A stretch of DNA of 64,000 nt from Henckelia pumila (taxonomy: Eukaryota; Streptophyta; Magnoliopsida; Lamiales; Gesneriaceae), in NCBI RefSeq assembly GCF_033568475.1, contig NW_027331840.1:434001-498000 (forward strand), in the 5' to 3' direction. How positions within the stretch are numbered: the stretch's first letter is position 1; the number at the start of each line of letters is the position of its first letter. The position numbers and the translations under genes were made by a program. The notes under the pieces were generated by a model, which was given only the letters and a program-made list of their open reading frames with translations, was not told the origin of the DNA and ran no database searches. Below, piece by piece: positions 58,301-64,000 of the stretch.

Positions 58301-59990
58301 CGTATACTGGAAGAATTTGGCCATAACGTTTTTTTCACTTAGTATTCGGAAACTTGTTATTTCAATAGCAGTGTTCGCATTGGTTTTCTTTTACATGATC
58401 CCTATTGCTTTTGTTCAATCATTGGCGAATCTGGAAGGGCTGGAAAGAGTGGCGCCATTTCTCAGGCCAGTTGTTGAATGGTAAGCAGCTATTGAAAACA
58501 TTTATCATATCTTGTGTGGTATTGTTTGCATCATTCTATGTGTCAATACATAGGAAAGGGCTATTTTATTTTATTTTATTTTTCACAAAAAGACAGTCGG
58601 GTCTTTTAAAAATCTGCCCCTCTATATCTTAAATTTAACAAGCAGCTCCATCTGTATTGCAGGTCATTTCTCAAATCAATTCTACAGGGTTTTGTTCCTG
58701 GTTTCGCTCTCAAAGTTTTTTTGTATTTACTGCCAGTAATTTTGATGATCATGTCAAAAATCGAGGGGCACGTGGCAGTCTCAGTATTAGAACGAAGTAC
58801 GGCTGCAAAATACTACTACTTCATGTTGGTCAATGTGTTTTTAGGCAGCCTAGTGACTGGAACTGCATTTCAGCAACTTGATGCTTTCCTCCACCAATCA
58901 GCTACGCAGTAATGTCTCCATCTCTTCTTGCTTCTATTATTGTTTTTTGGAAAAATTCAAGATCAAATTTGGGCTGGAAATAAATTTTTCCATGCTTAAT
59001 CTATCACCAGATAGTTCTCAAATGTAGCATCTCTCTATTACTTTAATTGCAGAATCCCAAGAAACATCGGTGTATCCATACCAATGAAGGCTACTTTCTT
59101 TATCACATACATCATGATTGATGGCTGGGCTGGAATCGCCAGTGAAATCCTTCGTTTGAAACCTCTAGTAATTTTCCACCTAAAGAATATGTTCATCGTG
59201 AAAACCGAAAGGGATTTGGAGATGGCGATGGACCCTGGAGGTGTTGATCTTCCCGAAGCTTTACCAAGTCTTCAGCTTTACTACCTTCTTGGCATTGTGT
59301 ACATGGTTGTCACACCGATACTTCTTCCTTTCATAATTGTCTTCTTCGCCTTTGCGTACTTCGTGTATCGTCATCAGGTTAGTCCATCTCACGCCATCAA
59401 ACTTTTTTTATTCTTTTTTTTAGTACACACATATTCATGCATTTTACCACAATCCAGGTTATTAATGTGTATAATCAAAAATATGAGAGCGCTGCTGCAT
59501 TTTGGCCACACGTTCATGGACGAATTATAGCAAGCTTAATAATCTCACAGCTGCTACTAATGGGCTTACTAAGCACAAAAAAGGCTGCAAACTCTACTCC
59601 TCTGCTTGTAGTGCTGCCTATATTGACTCTAGCATTCCACGTGTACTGCAAGAATCGCTTTGAACCAGCCTTCAGAAAGTATCCTCTCGAGGTAAGATCA
59701 TATGTCTTACTGAATCTATCATTCTGTACATCTAATTGGACCTTTTTGAGCAACTCTCTTTGCTTCTTCAGGAAGCCATGACCAAGGATACACAAGATGC
59801 TGCTGCTGAATCAGACTCCAGCTTGAAATCTTACTTGTCTGAGGCATACTTGCATCCCATTTTCCACTCTTACGAAGAAGTGGAGTTGGTTGGAGTTAGA
59901 ATCGATAAGAACGAGTCCCATATTGCCAATGCCTCTCAAAATGATCTCGGTTCTTTGCCCCCTCATGGCGCATATCATCGTGAAAACTAG
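55307..59990 (+). CDS. OSCA1-clade hyperosmolality-gated calcium channel (CSC1-like), 756 aa
   Basis: There are eleven exons: 55307-55620, 56636-56788, 57150-57285, 57455-57556, 57738-57857, 57960-58040, 58140-58480, 58663-58908, 59053-59377, 59458-59691 and 59772-59990. All have GT..AG borders and the frame closes exactly. The product is a membrane protein of the OSCA/TMEM63 (DUF221) family, mechanically and osmotically gated cation channels of the plasma membrane. An N-terminal helix follows MATLEDIGVSALFNIIGAIG, then two more helices around exon 2-3. A cytosolic RNA-recognition-like domain includes VLVRNVP, HPDHYLCHQ and LQNWLDY, and the AAVCAQTQQ and WAPEPRDVYW segments precede the pore region. 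The pore region carries PIAFVQSL, PMKATFFITYIM, DGWAGIA and INVYNQKYESAAAFWP. The C-terminus is short and hydrophilic. Length and motifs match the OSCA1 clade. It may be nearest to Arabidopsis At4g02900, which I did not verify. Confidence 0.95.
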
Positions 59991-60905
59991 ACACCACTAA
60001 ACGTCCAACGCTATGAGGTTGAATCAGGGGAGAATGCGTATAGGTATGATATTGAATCACACCATGATGGCCATCGACATTGAAGTTTGATACATGTTTG
60101 ATTTAGTGGAATTCTCTAGCTGTGGATCGTAGTTTGACTCCATAGAAAGCTATAACATTTCAGTTGTAAGTTTTGTTAGTTTGATGTAACTGAAAAACTG
60201 GCCAGTGGTTACTAACTTGGTAATGAAGCCAATCAGTCAGGATTCTTTTCTACCTCTTTGTTCCACTTTTTTTCAAGTCATTGCTAAGCAATCATCGTTT
60301 CTTCTTTAATGTTTTTTTTTTTTGCCGAAAATATAGTATTTCCGGTTTAAAATAATTTCTTTTATATACACTTTAGCAGAACAATAAGAAAGTTTATGAT
60401 GTTAAAAATATAATAAATTAGTAAATTCAATAATGGAAATAAAAATAACTTTAATTACTTTGCTTATCTCATAAGAATAGATTAACCCATAAAGTGTGTC
60501 AAAAGTAAAATTATATCAAAAAAATTGTCTAAAGGTTGTGTTTGTAGATAGAGACCGAATCTCAATTGACACTCAAATAATTAATTGCATCATCTAAGTT
60601 ACCCATCAATATCAATAGTCATTACATATATTTGTAAATTAGAAACTGACTGACCATCCATTCAGTACAAATTAATCATATTATATTACTATAATATGTG
60701 AATCCTGCAAACTAATATACTCCACACCTCATATTACTACCATTTCGAATTCTTAATTTTAGCTGACTTAATTCTTTTTAAAAAAATTACCTAATAGCAA
60801 ATATATATATATATATATATATATAGAAAAGTATTTGTAAATAATTAAATACTGTAAAAATCATAATTTAAGTGGTGTACTTTTATCAATAGTAATTTGA
60901 CTATT
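59991..60905. other. OSCA 3' region and intergenic DNA
   Basis: The first ~250 bp is less AT-rich and is probably the OSCA 3' UTR, ending near 60,240. After that the DNA is AT-rich with a (TA)n microsatellite at about 60802-60827. No other gene is seen. Confidence 0.5.
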
Positions 60906-60910
60906 CCTAT

Positions 60911-63559
60911 TGAAACGACCCTAACTCTATAATTAATAAATAAATATGCGGAAATTTTTTTTTTATATATATATACTTACTAAATAAAATATGCACATAT
61001 ATGCCCATACATATATGCACAGAATAAAAAGATAAATAAATAAATAACTTAAATAAAAATTTGCATTCTTTAAATAAAATAAATATCTGAGTCAATCATT
61101 TAATTAAAAATACTGCATAAATAAAATGATTAAAGTTGCATGCACTGACAATATTCAATAAAGTATTCAAAACCACAACCACTGAAAAAAATAATTAAAA
61201 AGTGTAACATGCTGACATAATTAAAACATGCAATGTGACTCAGACATCTATCACGATCACGGGGTCACTGCATGTCCGCTCATATGTCCTCGCCGCCGGT
61301 AGGAGCTACATCCTCCTCTACGTACTCACCTGCACCATACCAGTGTAGTGAGCCTAGAGGCCCAACATGCTAACATAGCAAGAGTTTAAAATAATTTAAA
61401 TCACTTTAATACTAATACATAACATATACATGAATAAGCATGCTTAAAATATTATCATGGCATAACATAACTTAAATTTACTTAAATAACATAACACATA
61501 CATATTGTTGAGCAAATTATTTTCTAACATGGCATGGTTGTATCCGTAGTGTAACCTTAAATCATACATTAAATACTGATCAGCGTGGAAACCAACGTAC
61601 GTGGCCGGGGACGAATCACCTCTTAAATTGGCAGTAAACTGCCCTTCAATCATATGGGGACGAATCCCCCTTAAATTGTCACACTATTTCAACTTCCAAC
61701 ATAAAATATTTTCTTGCTCAACCTTAAACATTAAATCATGCATAAAATATTATTTCATGAATGCATGTACTTAAATAAACATGTGTGTCATTCATATATA
61801 TTTAATTTAATTTCTTACTAACATATACATATTAAAATAACTTCAATGCATAAAAAAATAATTAAATATATAATCAGGACACATGCAATTTCTCATGGAT
61901 TGCACTGGACTGCTAGCCCTAACACTCAAGCCCAATTACTTAAATCTGGCTCATTAAAAATACTTAAGCCCAATAAAATTGTTCTAAGCCCAATTAAAAT
62001 AATTTAAATCCCATAAAACATTCTATGCTCAATAACAACTTAAACTGACCCAATGAGCCCAAAAGCCCAAATACTAGTCCAATAACTTTTATGGGCTCAA
62101 AAGCCCATAAAATTAATGGATTACTTAATTAAAATTTTAAAAGCCCAAATAAAATTATTTGGGAGTCCAAATAATTTTATTTCTAATTAATTGGCCCCAA
62201 AAACCAATTAATTCGTAAAATACTTTAAAAATAAAAAGACTCGAGCCCGGCCCACCAAACCCGGACCCGAACTCACTTAACCCGCCCCACGACCCACTGA
62301 CTTGACCCGGACCCCAGAATCCGACCCGGACCCAGCCCTAACCCTAAACCCGAAACTCACCCTCTCCCCTCCTTCTCGGCCGCCGCGTGCAACAGCCTTT
62401 CTAGGGCTGCTGCCGCCCTGCTCCGGCCACCCCTGGCCGGAGCCCCGCCGCCCAGACGTAGCCCACGTCTGGGCGGTCCTAACCTAGCCCAGACCCCGAC
62501 CCCATGCAGCCTGAACCGCCAAGGCCGAGCCCCCTTCACTGAACCCTAATCCTGCGCCTCATGGAGGCCGATCGAGCCTAGCTTGCTTCCTGGGCTCGTT
62601 TGGCTCAAACCAACCGAGCCACTCGAGCCTGGACACCCCTTAAACATCCTAGGGACCTTGACCAGCAGTCGCACGATCCATGGCTAAGAAAAAAAATGAG
62701 TGTATGCCAAACAAAGTGAGAAAAACGTGAGATGCTCAACCATCCCTAGCCTTTTTTGAAAAATTTCTGAAGGTCTTGATGCATACACAACACACACATA
62801 TATTTCACTGATATAGCATGAAAATAAGGGGAAGAAAACATGCCTTGATAATTAAATCGACGAAGATAGATGCGTTTACGGGCTCCGGAACGACGAACGG
62901 ACCAAAAACCTTCAAATCTAGAGCTTGATCGGCTAAGGGCTTGTGGTTTTCTGTCAAAGCATGAGGGAGGCTGATGAATAAGGTTGGAGAAAGGTTGGAG
63001 GCGGCTAAGGGAGAGGGAGACGTGAGTTTAGGGTAGATAGGATAGATTTTTGGTTAATTAGAATTTAATTAGGATAATAACTTATTTAGGAAGATAATAT
63101 ACCATAAAACAAATATTTAAAAACCCCTAATAATAATAATAATCTGATGGGAAAAACTAAATCCCGAAATATTAAAATAGGAAATTTTTAAAATTTAATA
63201 AAAGTCATTAAAATGACTTATTTTGGCTAAAAATAAACCCTTAAATAAATATATAATTAAATACTAAAATTTTCTTGACAAAATATCTTAAAATATTATT
63301 TTAAATCTCATAAAACTCATAAAATATATTTGGCTAAAAATTTTGGTATTTCGTCCGTCCACGGTCCCGTCTACGCGATCAAAACAATTAAATTCCTATA
63401 AATCATGAAAATCACTAATTATGGGTTAAATGCTTAAAATAACTTAAAACATGCACAATTAATTTCACATAATTATTTAACCCATAATCTAAAATTCTAA
63501 ATAAATAAAATCCTTAATTATGCATGCGAATTTACGTATTAAAAATACCGGGTGTTACA
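60911..63559 (-). mobile_element. Solo LTR, 2649 bp, probably of a Gypsy-type element
   Basis: The sequence starts TGAAACGACCC and ends GGGTGTTACA, so it is bounded by TG..CA on either strand. CCTAT is repeated exactly at 60906-60910 and 63560-63564, a 5-bp target duplication. There is no gag, pol, primer-binding site or second LTR, so this is a solo LTR left by LTR-LTR recombination. I place it on the minus strand because many plant LTRs start TGTAACACCC. A GC-rich stretch at 62220-62640 gives spurious open frames. The family assignment is inference. Confidence 0.8.
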
Positions 63560-63564
63560 CCTAT

Positions 63565-64000
63565 TGTCAAATTTCATGTTTTAGTTTTGCATCATCTAAT
63601 TTTTGTCATTCGATGTACATTTTTTTTCTTTTAAAAAAAAGGGAGCTACCAACGTCTATTAAATTAAATAGACTAAAATTGCAAATAACAAATAAGATGA
63701 AGTGAAAAAAAATGATTTGAAAAAAAAGATTATAAAGGGAAGAAAAAGATACTAATGTAATATTTAGAAAATTATATTTGAGCATAGAGTATTTCTATTT
63801 TTCTTTTGGGGATAATAAAAATCACATAAAAAGAATTAACGAGGTGTTAGTTTTATAACATTATTCTCACACACCGACTTTCAGAAATATGATAGCTGAC
63901 ATCTAAATCATTGAGTTGACATATAGATAATCGGATATACTCAAACACAATACCAATTTTTTTTTTCGAATCAAAAGGCCATACTTTTAAACACAACCCA
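63565..64000. other. AT-rich intergenic DNA at the window edge
   Basis: I see nothing recognisable in this stretch. Confidence 0.5.

Noticed and set aside
60802-60827. (TA)n tract as a regulatory site or TATA box
   Set aside because: A plain dinucleotide microsatellite with no gene following.
62331-62355. CCCTAACCCTAAACCC-like telomere motif
   Set aside because: Only two to three imperfect units inside the GC-rich core of the solo LTR; no array, so not an interstitial telomere.
62302-62539. Overlapping Pro/Arg-rich open frames on both strands
   Set aside because: They arise from the GC-rich part of the solo LTR and have no start context, splice structure or recognisable domain.

Overview
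This window is nuclear DNA of a flowering plant, almost certainly a eudicot. It is AT-rich, its genes have GT..AG introns, and it holds single-copy plant genes (a PUB4-type U-box E3 ligase, an RH5/STRS1-type DEAD-box helicase, an OSCA1-type channel), RPM1-like CC-NB-LRR resistance genes, and many nested transposons. The style of the NLRs and of the retrotransposon accessory protein reminds me of Lamiales (Gesneriaceae and relatives), but that is recollection and was not checked by a search.

Layout. (1) 1-19,400 is a repeat-rich, gene-poor region: a ~101-bp tandem array, degenerate AT-rich repeats, an orphan piece of an NLR leader near 2.1 kb, and an 11.25-kb Copia retrotransposon (4881-16132, minus strand) inserted into an older direct-repeat array. 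(2) 19,400-35,100 is an NLR cluster: NLR1 (19724-22493, one frame break), NLR2 (30251-33052, intact, 933 aa) and NLR3 (34032-35089, a 5'-truncated LRR fragment next to a truncated MITE). MITEs, SINE-like units, an old LTR remnant and a Mutator-like element carrying a dead receptor-kinase fragment lie between them. (3) 35,500-60,000 is a conventional genic block: a small conserved plant protein of unknown function (minus, 3 exons, 147 aa), a PUB4-like U-box/ARM E3 ligase (minus, 4 coding exons, 814 aa, with a 5'-truncated LINE just upstream), an RH5-like helicase (minus, 13 exons, 573 aa) and an OSCA1-clade channel (plus, 11 exons, 756 aa). The last two are divergent. (4) 60,911-63,559 is a 2.65-kb solo LTR with a perfect 5-bp target duplication.

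The most unusual object is the Copia element. Between pol and its 3' LTR it has a ~3.2-kb accessory module on the same strand: a purine tract at the pol stop codon, a TGACGTCA motif and TATA box, a ~930-codon reading frame of unrecognised function (now broken twice), then the normal polypurine tract. A 7-mer, TCGACCG, recurs on both strands through LTR, gag, pol and the accessory region far more often than chance predicts. The LTRs differ by only 5 substitutions and 3 single-base homopolymer indels by my reading, so the insertion is very young although three of its reading frames are interrupted.

Exon structures were built by hand from splice signals, reading-frame continuity and remembered protein families. 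For all three multi-exon genes with known relatives, and for the small unknown gene, exon lengths and phases close exactly. No database search was run.
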